Of a DNA stretch of 64,000 nt, positions 54,710 through 63,165 are shown piece by piece. Below the pieces are notes generated by a model. That model did not search any database. It worked only from the letters and a program-made list of their open reading frames with translations, and was not told the DNA's origin. Source of the stretch: Sphingomonas caeni (GTDB lineage: Bacteria > Pseudomonadota > Alphaproteobacteria > Sphingomonadales > Sphingomonadaceae); assembly GCF_026013415.1 (NCBI RefSeq), contig NZ_JAPDOK010000008.1:1-64000 (forward strand). Direction: 5' to 3'. A program made the translations under genes and the position numbers. How positions within the stretch are numbered: position 1 is the first letter of the stretch; each line of letters opens with the position of its first letter.

Positions 54710-56005
54710 CTATTTGGCTGCCTTTTTCGGCATGCTGAGCTTGAGCTTGTCGAGCAGCGAACTGCCGCCCTTGGCATCGCTCTTGCCGCCCTTGCTTCCC
54801 TTGGCCGGCGCATCGTCGCGCTCGCCCGAATCGGTGATGTTGGTCACCCGGCCGGCCAGTTCGACGAGCGGCGCGAGCGACTTGGCGTTCTTGCCGGCTT
54901 CCGCGAACGGCTTGCCGAGCTTGGCGGCCTGCGCCGCGATCTTCTGTTCGGCGGGAACCACGAAATCGACCTTGCGCTCGATCGAGCCCTCGAAATCCTT
55001 GCGGCTGATCTCGAGCAGCGCTTGCGGATGCACCTTGTTGGCGAGCACGATCACCTGGGTCTGCGGCGCGTTCGACTTGAACCAGCTGAGGATGCGGATC
55101 GCATCGCGCGCGGCGGCGAGGGTGAACTCGGTCACCAGCACCGCGATCTGGATATCGGTGATCAGATGCGGGTGGAGCACCAGCATGCCGCGCGGCAGAT
55201 CGACGATCGTGCACTCGAACGCGCCGCGAATCTCCTCCTGCAACTGGTAGAAGGCGGCGCCGTCGGTGAGGACGGGCGAGTTGATCGGGGCTTCGGCGCT
55301 GAGCACCGCCAGCGTGTCCGACGCCTTGACCATCGCGCGTTCGATGAAGAGGCCGTCGATGCGGCTCGGATTCTCGATCGCGTCGGTCAGGCCGCGGCCC
55401 GGCTCGAGATCGAGCGCGAGCGCGCCGGTGCCGAAATGCACGTCGAGATCGAGCAAAGCCGTGGTGCGCTTCTGCTTCTCGCTGATCAGCCAGGCGAGCG
55501 AGGTCGCCACCGTCGAGGCGCCGACGCCGCCGCGCGCACCGATCACCGCCACCGCGCAGTGCGGGCGATCGGAGCCGGGATCGGCGAGCTTGGGCGCGTT
55601 GAGGATCGCCTGGGCGTTTGCGAAGGCTTCACGCAGCGAATCGGGGTTGAGCGGCTTGAGCAGGTAATCCTGGATGCCGCTCGCGATGAGATCGCGGTAC
55701 AGCCGGACGTCGTTGACCTGGCCCGAGGCGATCACGACCGTGCCCGGCTCGCAGACTTCCGCGAGCGCGTTGATGTCGTTGAGCGGGTCGCCGCTTTCCG
55801 AAAGGTCCACGAACAGCACGTTCGGGCTCGCCGAGACCGACAGCGTCTGGACGGCATTACGCAGCCCGCCCTTGTTGACCTTTTCGGGCGACCAGCCGAG
55901 CTCGATCGCGATCGGGCGCAGCGCTTCGGCCGTCGTCTCGTCGCAGACGAATGCAGAGAAAGGCTCGCGATGGCCGGTGCGGCCGGGATTGAAGGGCGCG
56001 TTCAC
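54710..56005 (-). CDS. cpaE: Tad pilus assembly/localisation ATPase CpaE (TadZ)
   Basis: 431 aa. An N-terminal receiver-like domain (to ~150) without clear phosphoacceptor function, then a ParA/MinD-type ATPase with the deviant Walker A GARGGVGAST (~residues 155-164) and ALLDLDVHFGTGALALDL. A charged, Lys-rich tail ends the protein. TadZ/CpaE positions the pilus at the pole. Start overlaps the cpaD stop. Confidence 0.93.
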   Translation of the reverse strand: MNAPFNPGRTGHREPFSAFVCDETTAEALRPIAIELGWSPEKVNKGGLRNAVQTLSVSASPNVLFVDLSESGDPLNDINALAEVCEPGTVVIASGQVNDVRLYRDLIASGIQDYLLKPLNPDSLREAFANAQAILNAPKLADPGSDRPHCAVAVIGARGGVGASTVATSLAWLISEKQKRTTALLDLDVHFGTGALALDLEPGRGLTDAIENPSRIDGLFIERAMVKASDTLAVLSAEAPINSPVLTDGAAFYQLQEEIRGAFECTIVDLPRGMLVLHPHLITDIQIAVLVTEFTLAAARDAIRILSWFKSNAPQTQVIVLANKVHPQALLEISRKDFEGSIERKVDFVVPAEQKIAAQAAKLGKPFAEAGKNAKSLAPLVELAGRVTNITDSGERDDAPAKGSKGGKSDAKGGSSLLDKLKLSMPKKAAK

Positions 56006-56637
56006 TTGCCACCACCTCCCGGCGCACCGGCGGGCTTGAGCGGCGCGGCCCCGGTCGGCGTCGCGTCGCGATAGACCTTGACCGCGCGGCTGCCGCTGGC
56101 CGGATCGCTCACGGGCGAACCGGGCTGACCGCGGACCAGATCCGCCGGATCGGCGACCATCGCCGCCAGGTTCGAATTGGTGGCGCAGCCATAGTTGGAG
56201 CTGGTGCTCGCCGAGTAATCGGGCTGATAGACGCGCGAGAAATCGGGGCAGTTGGGAACCGACGCGGTCGTGCGCGTCACCACGACACGGACCGTGCCTG
56301 GCGCGACCTGGCCGACCGTCACCGGCGCCTTGTCGCTGAGCAGCACGCCGTAGCGGCCGGCCTCGGCCGCGATCGCCTCGCGCGCGGTGCTTCCGTCGCC
56401 GCCATCGTCGATCGCGATCTTGTCGCCATAGCCGAGCCGCATCGAGCCGAGCCAGCCGGCCAGCCGCTGCTGCTCACCCTGCGCCAGGCCATAGCCCGTG
56501 GTGTTGAGATCGAAGACATAGTCGGTGCGCTGGACGACCGGCTGGTAGATCGAGCCGACGCCGCCATTATACGTCCCGCAGCCGCCGAGCAGCAGCGCGG
56601 GCGCGAGGAGCGCGGGAAGGGCGATACGCTTGAACAT
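56002..56637 (-). CDS. cpaD: Tad pilus lipoprotein CpaD
   Basis: 211 aa. Lipobox LLLGGCGTY, DUF-type CpaD core with SVPNCPDFSRVY and the SSNYGCATNSNLAAMVADP block, which is diagnostic. Outer-membrane lipoprotein that helps the secretin. ATG 56637 gives the signal. Confidence 0.93.
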   Translation of the reverse strand: MFKRIALPALLAPALLLGGCGTYNGGVGSIYQPVVQRTDYVFDLNTTGYGLAQGEQQRLAGWLGSMRLGYGDKIAIDDGGDGSTAREAIAAEAGRYGVLLSDKAPVTVGQVAPGTVRVVVTRTTASVPNCPDFSRVYQPDYSASTSSNYGCATNSNLAAMVADPADLVRGQPGSPVSDPASGSRAVKVYRDATPTGAAPLKPAGAPGGGGK

Positions 56638-56654
56638 GCTGTTCTCCTCGCGGG

Positions 56655-58331
56655 TCACTGGCCGAAGCCGGGGTTTACGGTGGCGACCGCCTTGCCGCGG
56701 CGCGCGGGCTGCGGCTGGGGCTGCTGACGCTGCGGCGCGGGCTGCGCGGGGGCGATGGATGCCTGTTCGCGGCGCTGCTCCTGCACCGGCGGCGGGCCGG
56801 CGGGGGCGTTCTGGAGCGATCCGACCGACGGGGTGGCGTCGGGCGGGGTGGCCATGGTCGGCTTGGGCCGGTCACCGCCGGTCCTCCCCTTGCCGAGCTC
56901 GCCCAGGATGATGCGCTCGAAGTCATTGGGCGCGCGATAGCCGTCGGTCGGCAGCACGATCTGGTTGGCGTTGACCGGCTTCACGAGCAGCGGGGTGATC
57001 ACGATCACCAATTCGGTCTCGTTGCGCTGGAAGGCGTTCGAGCGGAACAGCGCGCCGAGGATCGGCACGTCGCCCAGCCCCGGGGCCTTGTCGATCGAAT
57101 TGTCATGGCTGTTCGACAGCAGGCCGCCGATCATCATCGATTCGCCCGAACCCATTTCGACGCTGGTTTCGGTGCGCCGCGTGGTGAGCGCGGGAATGGT
57201 GGTGCCGTTGATCTGGACCGCGCCGGCGGCCGAGAGCTGCGAGACCTCGGGCCGCACGCGGATCGAGATGCGCCCGTCGGACAGCACGATCGGGGTGAAG
57301 GAGAGGCTGACGCCGTATTGCTTATACTCGACCGACACCGCGCCCAGCCCCTGGCTGATCGGGATCGGGATCTCGCCGCCCGCGAGGAAGGTCGCGGTCT
57401 CGCCCGACAGCGCGGTGAGGTTGGTCTCGGTGAGCGTGGTCACCTGGCCGATGCGCTCGCCCAGATCGAGCGTGCCGAGCAGATCGAGCCCGAGCAGCTT
57501 GCCGGCCGCGGCCAGCGTGGTGTTCTGCGTGCCCTTGGTGGCGGTGAAGCGCGTGCCGGTGCCCGGATAGACGAAGTCGCCGAGGCGCGGATCGAAGGGC
57601 AGGCTGATCGTGCCCGCCGGGAAGCCGAAGCGCGACGAGGCGTCGAGCATCGGCAGCCCCGAGGTGTCGATCGCGCCGATCGTGCCCGGCGAGCGGCCGC
57701 CCGACATGACGCCGCCGAAAAAGCCGTTGCCCATGTCGCGCGACAGCAGGTTGGCGCCGACATTCTTGACGAAGTTGCGGCTGACCTCGGCGAAGCGGAC
57801 CTGGAGGGTCACCTGCAGCGGGGTCGCGGTGCGGAGCCGGCTGACGACCTGGACTTCCTTGCCGACAAAGGCCTGGACGAGGCGCTCGGCCTCGGCGGCG
57901 TCAGCCGGGCTGGCGACGGTGCCGGTGAGCAGCACGAGGCCGTTCATCGTCGTCGCGGTGATCTGCGCGTCGGGCATCGCCAGGCGCAGCATCGCGTCGA
58001 CCGAATCGATATTGTTGCCGACGCGGACCGTGGCCGAATAGATCGTCCGGCCGGCCTTGTTGTTGGCATAGATGGTGGTTTCGCCCGGGCCCTTGGCGAA
58101 GATGTAGATCTCGGTGGGCGAGCGGACCGACACGTCGGCGATCTGATCGTTGGCGACGAACACGCCCGAGATCGGCGAGTCGAGCTGGACCAGGCGGCCG
58201 CGGCCGGTGTTGATCTGCACCACGGGCGGCGCGGCGGTCTGCGCCGCGGCGGGCGCCGCGACCCCGACGGCGCCGGCAGACGCCAGCAGCGCCGCGAGCG
58301 TCAGCCCGATAGGCTTGGCCAGATTTCGCAT
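56655..58331 (-). CDS. cpaC: Tad pilus secretin CpaC (RcpA)
   Basis: 558 aa. Signal peptide, pilus-formation N-terminal domain (LDSPISGVFVANDQIADVSV), a BON-like domain (~110-180), and the secretin core with VEMGSGESMMIGGLLSN and ETELVIVITPLLVKPV. A Pro/Gln-rich tail follows. Forms the outer-membrane pore. Start ATG 58331 is next to the cpaB stop. Confidence 0.95.
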   Translation of the reverse strand: MRNLAKPIGLTLAALLASAGAVGVAAPAAAQTAAPPVVQINTGRGRLVQLDSPISGVFVANDQIADVSVRSPTEIYIFAKGPGETTIYANNKAGRTIYSATVRVGNNIDSVDAMLRLAMPDAQITATTMNGLVLLTGTVASPADAAEAERLVQAFVGKEVQVVSRLRTATPLQVTLQVRFAEVSRNFVKNVGANLLSRDMGNGFFGGVMSGGRSPGTIGAIDTSGLPMLDASSRFGFPAGTISLPFDPRLGDFVYPGTGTRFTATKGTQNTTLAAAGKLLGLDLLGTLDLGERIGQVTTLTETNLTALSGETATFLAGGEIPIPISQGLGAVSVEYKQYGVSLSFTPIVLSDGRISIRVRPEVSQLSAAGAVQINGTTIPALTTRRTETSVEMGSGESMMIGGLLSNSHDNSIDKAPGLGDVPILGALFRSNAFQRNETELVIVITPLLVKPVNANQIVLPTDGYRAPNDFERIILGELGKGRTGGDRPKPTMATPPDATPSVGSLQNAPAGPPPVQEQRREQASIAPAQPAPQRQQPQPQPARRGKAVATVNPGFGQ

Positions 58332-58333
58332 GA

Positions 58334-59362
58334 TTATTGTTTCCCCCCGACCGGAACCACGGTCACGCTGTTGCCGCGCGAAATGGTGACCATCGGCCCC
58401 TGCGGCACGGGCGCGGGTGCGCCCGGATAATTTTGCTGTTGCGGGCCGGGCGTGAACCCGTTCCGCTCGACCGGCTTGGCCGGCACGGTGCGGCGCTGGA
58501 AGCGCGACACATCGGCGCCGGTGGTGACGCCCTGGCTGCCCCATTCGGGCTGCGCCGAGACGCGCGACATCATCGCCTGTTCGGCCTTGGGATCGCTGGG
58601 CACGTTGACGCTGCCATCGGCGATCGCGTCCTCGAGCTCGCCCTGATTGTCGGCGATCGACCGCAGCGACAGCGAAAGGCCGCCGATGCTCTTCGCCACC
58701 GCGAGCCGCTCGGCGATCTGCGGCGAAACCTCGACCGTGATGGTCGCGTAAGTGGTGACGACGGTGTTGCCCTTGTCGTCGGTCTGCTTGTCGGTGCGCT
58801 GGTCGGTCGCGAGCACGCGCAGGTTGCGCAGCACCGTCTCCGAGGCCTTGAGCGGCGGACCGTCGCCGCCGCCGACCACGTCCTGCGTCATGATCAGATC
58901 GACGCGGTCGCCCGGAAAGACGAAGCCCGAGACGTTGGAGCCCTTGCCCTCGACGGGAATGGTGACCGCGCGCATGCCCGGCGCCAGTGCGGCGGCGAGG
59001 AAGCCGCGATCGCCCGGCTTGACGAGCGCGCCCTGGGTCAGCGGCTGGCCCGCGGGAATCGCGAAACGCACGACGGTGCCCTGAAGCGACTTCGGATCGA
59101 CCTGGTCCTTCTGGTAATAGGCGCCTTCGATCAGCTCCTTGGGCCAGGGGACGAATTTCATCGCGGTCGGATCGAGCAGAGTGCCGACCGGAAGCGGGCG
59201 CGTGGCGACCAGCACCTCGTTGGTGTTCTGCGCGGGCGCAGCCGCGGGCGCGGCCGACGATTGCGGTGTGGGCGACCCAACCATCAGGTTGCGCGCCATG
59301 AATGCGGTGATCGCTGCCACCAGCAGCGCCCCGACCAGGAGAATGAGCTTCCGAGCATCCAT
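58334..59362 (-). CDS. cpaB: Tad pilus protein CpaB (RcpC)
   Basis: 342 aa. One N-terminal membrane helix (LILLVGALLVAAITAF), then an SAF domain (VLVATRPLPVGTLLDP) and the RcpC/CpaB core (GMRAVTIPVEG, GFVFPGDRVDLIMTQ). Periplasmic, thought to stabilise the secretin. Confidence 0.94.
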   Translation of the reverse strand: MDARKLILLVGALLVAAITAFMARNLMVGSPTPQSSAAPAAAPAQNTNEVLVATRPLPVGTLLDPTAMKFVPWPKELIEGAYYQKDQVDPKSLQGTVVRFAIPAGQPLTQGALVKPGDRGFLAAALAPGMRAVTIPVEGKGSNVSGFVFPGDRVDLIMTQDVVGGGDGPPLKASETVLRNLRVLATDQRTDKQTDDKGNTVVTTYATITVEVSPQIAERLAVAKSIGGLSLSLRSIADNQGELEDAIADGSVNVPSDPKAEQAMMSRVSAQPEWGSQGVTTGADVSRFQRRTVPAKPVERNGFTPGPQQQNYPGAPAPVPQGPMVTISRGNSVTVVPVGGKQ

Positions 59363-59416
59363 GTCGCGTCAGGCCTTTTCAATTCGTTCGGGCCGGGTTG
59401 AACCGCCGTTAAGCTT

Positions 59417-59887
59417 TCACCCGAAATGGTTAATAATCGGTTCGCGAAGTGTGATCAGGCCGGCGATCGCGATCGCCACGCCATAAGGGATTTCCAGTAG
59501 CCGCTCGTGGCGGCGCAGCTTCTTCTCGATCACCATCACCAGCGTCAGCAGTCCGCCGAGCAGCGACATCATCACGATCGTCCAAATGAGGGGCTGGACC
59601 GGCAGCCACAGCGCGAGCGCGCCGATCATCTTCACATCGCCGCCGCCCATCTGGTTGAGCGCGAAGGCGCCGGTGAAGAAGGCGAAGACGAGGCAGGCGA
59701 CGCCGAGCTGGATCGCCATGTCCGGCCACAAGGCAAGCCCGTTTGCCCACCACCAGACCGGCGCGAGCAGCGCGATCGCGGCGTTTTTCCAGTTGGCGAT
59801 CTCACGCGTGCGTGCGTCCTGAATCCCCGCGGAAACCAGGAGCAGGCCGAGCGCGGCCAGCAGAAAGGTGACAAACAACTCCCCCAT
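59417..59887 (-). CDS. cpaA: Prepilin peptidase CpaA (TadV)
   Basis: 156 aa, six helices. The two catalytic aspartates are in SAGIQDARTREI (residue ~25) and MGGGDVKMIGA (residue ~84). Cleaves Flp prepilin leaders. ATG 59887 preferred; GTG 59890 is adjacent. First gene of the minus-strand pilus locus. No flp pilin gene is seen in the window. Confidence 0.93.
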   Translation of the reverse strand: MGELFVTFLLAALGLLLVSAGIQDARTREIANWKNAAIALLAPVWWWANGLALWPDMAIQLGVACLVFAFFTGAFALNQMGGGDVKMIGALALWLPVQPLIWTIVMMSLLGGLLTLVMVIEKKLRRHERLLEIPYGVAIAIAGLITLREPIINHFG

Positions 59888-59936
59888 CACGCCAAATGCC
59901 TAGACGGAGTGGCTTATCAAAACGTAACCAAGCGGC

Positions 59937-60884
59937 ATGACCGCACCTGAATCTGTCCGCCGTAGTTATCCCGAGGGATCGCAGCTCCACCAATGGACCG
60001 CCACCGACGGGTGGGAATTGCGCGCCTTCGCCTGGCCCGCCGCGGCCGGCGCCAGCCGGGGGAGCATCCTTTTCGAGGGCGGGCGCGGCGATATTTTCGA
60101 GAAATATCTCGAGCTGTTCGTCCATTGGCACGGCCAGGGCTGGTCGATCACCTCGTTCGACTGGCGCGGCCAGGGCGGATCGGGCCGGCTGACCGAGGCT
60201 AAGAATTGCGGGCATATCGAGGATTTCGCCGACTACATCGCCGACTTCCGCGCCTTTTATGCCGAATGGGAAGCGGCGACTCCGGGGCCGCATGTCGTGA
60301 TCGGCCATTCGATGGGCGGGCATCTGGTGCTGCGCGGCCTGATCGAGGGCGCCGCCAAGCCCGACGCCGCGGTGCTGGTCGCGCCGATGCTCGGCTTCCA
60401 CGCGATCGGCGGCCCCTCGTTCGGCGAATGGCTCGCCAAGACGATGGGGGGCGTCGGCGACGTGTCGCGGCCCGCGTGGAAGACCAACGAGAAGCCCTAT
60501 ACCACCGAGAGCCGGCTCAAGCTGCTGACGCACGACAAGGACCGCTATTCGGACGAATTGTGGTGGAAGGCGCAGAAGCCCGAGCTCGCGACCGGTAGCC
60601 CAAGCTGGAAATGGGTGATCGAGGGCTTCCGCTCGACCCGCGAGATGCGCACCAGCCCCAGGCTCAAGACCATGAACGTTCCGGTACTGATGCTGATCGC
60701 CGAGGCCGACGGGCTGGTCGATCCCAAGGCCGCCGCCGCCATCGCCGCGAAGCTGCCCGATGCGCGCGTGGTCAAGTTCGGCAAGGAGAGCGCGCATGAG
60801 ATCCTGCGCGAGGCCGACAAGGTGCGCAACCGCGCCATCGGCGAGATCGACCTCTTCTTGCAGGCGAGGGCGCCGAAGAAGTGA
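59937..60884 (+). CDS. Alpha/beta hydrolase (lysophospholipase-like)
   Basis: 315 aa. Nucleophile motif GHSMGG, SFDWRGQGGSG before it, and an acid in LIAEADGLVD with the His in SAHEIL. This is the Hydrolase_4/monoacylglycerol-lipase-like group. Substrate unknown. Overlaps the next start (GTGA). Confidence 0.9.
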   Translation: MTAPESVRRSYPEGSQLHQWTATDGWELRAFAWPAAAGASRGSILFEGGRGDIFEKYLELFVHWHGQGWSITSFDWRGQGGSGRLTEAKNCGHIEDFADYIADFRAFYAEWEAATPGPHVVIGHSMGGHLVLRGLIEGAAKPDAAVLVAPMLGFHAIGGPSFGEWLAKTMGGVGDVSRPAWKTNEKPYTTESRLKLLTHDKDRYSDELWWKAQKPELATGSPSWKWVIEGFRSTREMRTSPRLKTMNVPVLMLIAEADGLVDPKAAAAIAAKLPDARVVKFGKESAHEILREADKVRNRAIGEIDLFLQARAPKK

Positions 60885-61963
60885 AGCGCTACGACATTGC
60901 CGTGGTGGGGGCGGGGATCGCGGGGGCGAGCCTTGCCGCCGAACTCGCGCCGCATGCGCGGGTGCTGGTGCTCGAGATGGAGGAGCAGCCGGGATATCAT
61001 GCGACCGGGCGGTCGGCGGCCTTCTGGTCCGAGACCTATGGCGGGCCCTATATCCAGCCGCTCACCACCGCCTCCGGCCCGCTGCTCGACGGCTATCTCG
61101 AGCCGCTCGGCTCGCTCCATATCGCGCGGGCGGACGAGCGCGCTGCCGTCGATGCCGAGCTGGCGGCGTTCGCGGCGAGCGGCGTCGAATTGGCGCTGGT
61201 CGATCCGCGCGAGCGGATTCCGGGGCTGCGCGACGACTGGACGATGGCGATCTGGGAGCCGAGCTGCACCTATATCGATGTCGGCGGGCTGCATGGGGCC
61301 TATCTCAAGGCGATCCGGCAGGCGGGAGGCGAGATTGTCACCTCGGCGGGGCTGGAGGCGGCGCGCTACGCGGGGGGGTGGAAGCTGGAGACCCGCGCCG
61401 GGGCCTTCGAGGCCGATATCCTCGTCAACGCGGCAGGAGCCTGGGCCGATCCGGTCGCGGCGATGGCGGGGGCGCGGCCGATCGGCATCCAGCCCTATCG
61501 CCGCACCATGGTCCAGCTCGTCACCGATCCCGCGCCGCCCGCGGACCTGCCGCATGTCGGGCATCTGACCGGCAGCTTTTATTTCAAGCCCGAGGCCGGC
61601 GGGCGGCTATGGCTGAGCCCGCATGACGAGATCCCCACCGATCCCTGCGATGCCCAGCCCGAGGATCTCGACGTCGCGATCGCCATCGACCGGTTCGAGC
61701 ATTGCGTCGACTGGCGGGTGGCGAAACTCGAGCATAAATGGGCGGGCCTGCGCAGCTTCGCGCCCGATCGGCTGCCCGTTTATGGCTTCGATCCGGGAAT
61801 CGAGCGGTTCTTCTGGTGCGCGGGGCAAGGCGGATTCGGCATCCAGACCGCTCCCGCTGCGGCCAAGCTCGCCGCCGCGCTGCTGCTCGGAACCGCGCCG
61901 GACGCATCGGTCGCGCATATCGACGCGAATCGCTATTCGCCGGCGCGCTTCTCGGCTAGCTGA
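60881..61963 (+). CDS. FAD-dependent oxidoreductase (DAO/D-2-hydroxyglutarate oxidase-like)
   Basis: 360 aa. Rossmann motif VVGAGIAGASLA at the start, ATGRSAAFWSETYG, VNAAGAWAD, and a C-terminal AGQGGFGIQTAPA are DAO-fold features. Likely oxidises an amino or hydroxy acid. GTG start couples it to the hydrolase. Confidence 0.9.
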   Translation: MKRYDIAVVGAGIAGASLAAELAPHARVLVLEMEEQPGYHATGRSAAFWSETYGGPYIQPLTTASGPLLDGYLEPLGSLHIARADERAAVDAELAAFAASGVELALVDPRERIPGLRDDWTMAIWEPSCTYIDVGGLHGAYLKAIRQAGGEIVTSAGLEAARYAGGWKLETRAGAFEADILVNAAGAWADPVAAMAGARPIGIQPYRRTMVQLVTDPAPPADLPHVGHLTGSFYFKPEAGGRLWLSPHDEIPTDPCDAQPEDLDVAIAIDRFEHCVDWRVAKLEHKWAGLRSFAPDRLPVYGFDPGIERFFWCAGQGGFGIQTAPAAAKLAAALLLGTAPDASVAHIDANRYSPARFSAS

Positions 61964-61992
61964 TCCAGGTCAGTTTTGCAGGGAGTGACCGC

Positions 61993-62163
61993 ATGGCGCA
62001 CAAGTTCGTGATCGAGCAGAACAAGGCGGGGGAATATGTCGCCAAGTTCAAATTCAACTCGGAAGTGATCTTCTGGACCGAGGGCTATAGCTCGAAGGCC
62101 GGCGCGCAGAACGCGATCGATTCGATCAAGAAGAACGGGCCCGGCGCCGACACCGAGGACTGA
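61993..62163 (+). CDS. DUF1508 (YegP-like) small protein
   Basis: 56 aa, single copy of the DUF1508 motif: KFVIEQNKAGEYVAKFKFN, then a KAGAQNAIDSIKKNG helix. Start ATG 61993 behind GGGAGTGACC. YegP homologues often have two such motifs; here one. Function unknown. 29 bases after the oxidoreductase. Confidence 0.88.
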   Translation: MAHKFVIEQNKAGEYVAKFKFNSEVIFWTEGYSSKAGAQNAIDSIKKNGPGADTED

Positions 62164-62166
62164 CGG

Positions 62167-63165
62167 TCACCCCGTCACCGCGATGCCCCGCGATATCTGG
62201 CACGGTCTCGCGGCGGGAGCCTCATCGGCGCGGTCGAAGTCGGCCGCGGCCGATCCGGCCCAGGCTTCGAAAGCGGCCCGGGTCTTCGGCGCGCCGGGTT
62301 CCTGAATCCAGGCGGCGGCGAAGGCGTAGCGGAAATGGCTGGGGTTGCAGAAGCTGATGCTGATGTCGGTCTCCCCGATATCGAGCGCGCCGATCGAATC
62401 GGTGCGATAGAAAAGCACCATGCCGAGCTCGTCCTTGGCGAGGCTCTGCACCCCCCAGGTTCCGATAAAGGCCCAGCGTCCCGATGCGCCGCGAACGATC
62501 TCGACCCCGGGATGACGGATGATCCCCGCAATCATTTCGGGGACCGAGCCCCTCACATCGGCCGTGACCTCGGTGATGCGTGAGCCCGCGGGGAGGGCAT
62601 AGAGCGCGCTGAGGTCCGCCGGGCCATCCTTGCCGGCAAAGCCCAGGCTGGTGACGCGCACCGCGGCGCGTCCGGGGGCATTGACCACGGTGGCGCTGAT
62701 CCGCGAGCGGCCGAGCTGGGTGACGCCCCAGCGCCGGGTCTCGGCGTTCGCGCGCATGACGCCGATCCCGCCCGCGCCGAGCGACTGGTTGACCTGCAGG
62801 ATGTCCTGCCCCCAGTCCGCCATCGCGTGATAATCGTCCTTGCCCTGGCCGATATGCGGCAGCACCGGGCGGGGCAGGCGCTTGCCGTAGATGTCGGGCA
62901 CGTTGCGCTCGTCGAGATAGAGGCGGTAGGCGACCTTGTCGCTTTCCCAGCCCGGCCCCTCGAACGCGATCAGCGCGTCGCGCGGGCCATGTTCGGCGGG
63001 CGGCGCGAAGCTGTCGACTTGGGTATAGGCGCCGCCGCGATAGATGCCCTCGGCGTCGCGGGTGCCGCCCTGCTGCACGTTGAGCGTCGCGAGGGCATAG
63101 GGGGCGGGGGCATCCTGTGCCGCCATCAGCAGCAACGGCAGGCCCAGCAGCAGCACAGCCTTCAT
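62167..63165 (-). CDS. DUF4861-family secreted protein
   Basis: 332 aa with a short signal peptide (LLLGLPLLLMAAQ). FEGPGWESDKVAYRLYLDERN and GRPL-like DYHAMADWGQDILQVNQSLGAGGIG are DUF4861 features. Such proteins occur with GH88/105 enzymes in pectin and glycosaminoglycan loci. Start overlaps the upstream gene's stop (ATGA, 63162-63165). Confidence 0.87.
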   Translation of the reverse strand: MKAVLLLGLPLLLMAAQDAPAPYALATLNVQQGGTRDAEGIYRGGAYTQVDSFAPPAEHGPRDALIAFEGPGWESDKVAYRLYLDERNVPDIYGKRLPRPVLPHIGQGKDDYHAMADWGQDILQVNQSLGAGGIGVMRANAETRRWGVTQLGRSRISATVVNAPGRAAVRVTSLGFAGKDGPADLSALYALPAGSRITEVTADVRGSVPEMIAGIIRHPGVEIVRGASGRWAFIGTWGVQSLAKDELGMVLFYRTDSIGALDIGETDISISFCNPSHFRYAFAAAWIQEPGAPKTRAAFEAWAGSAAADFDRADEAPAARPCQISRGIAVTG

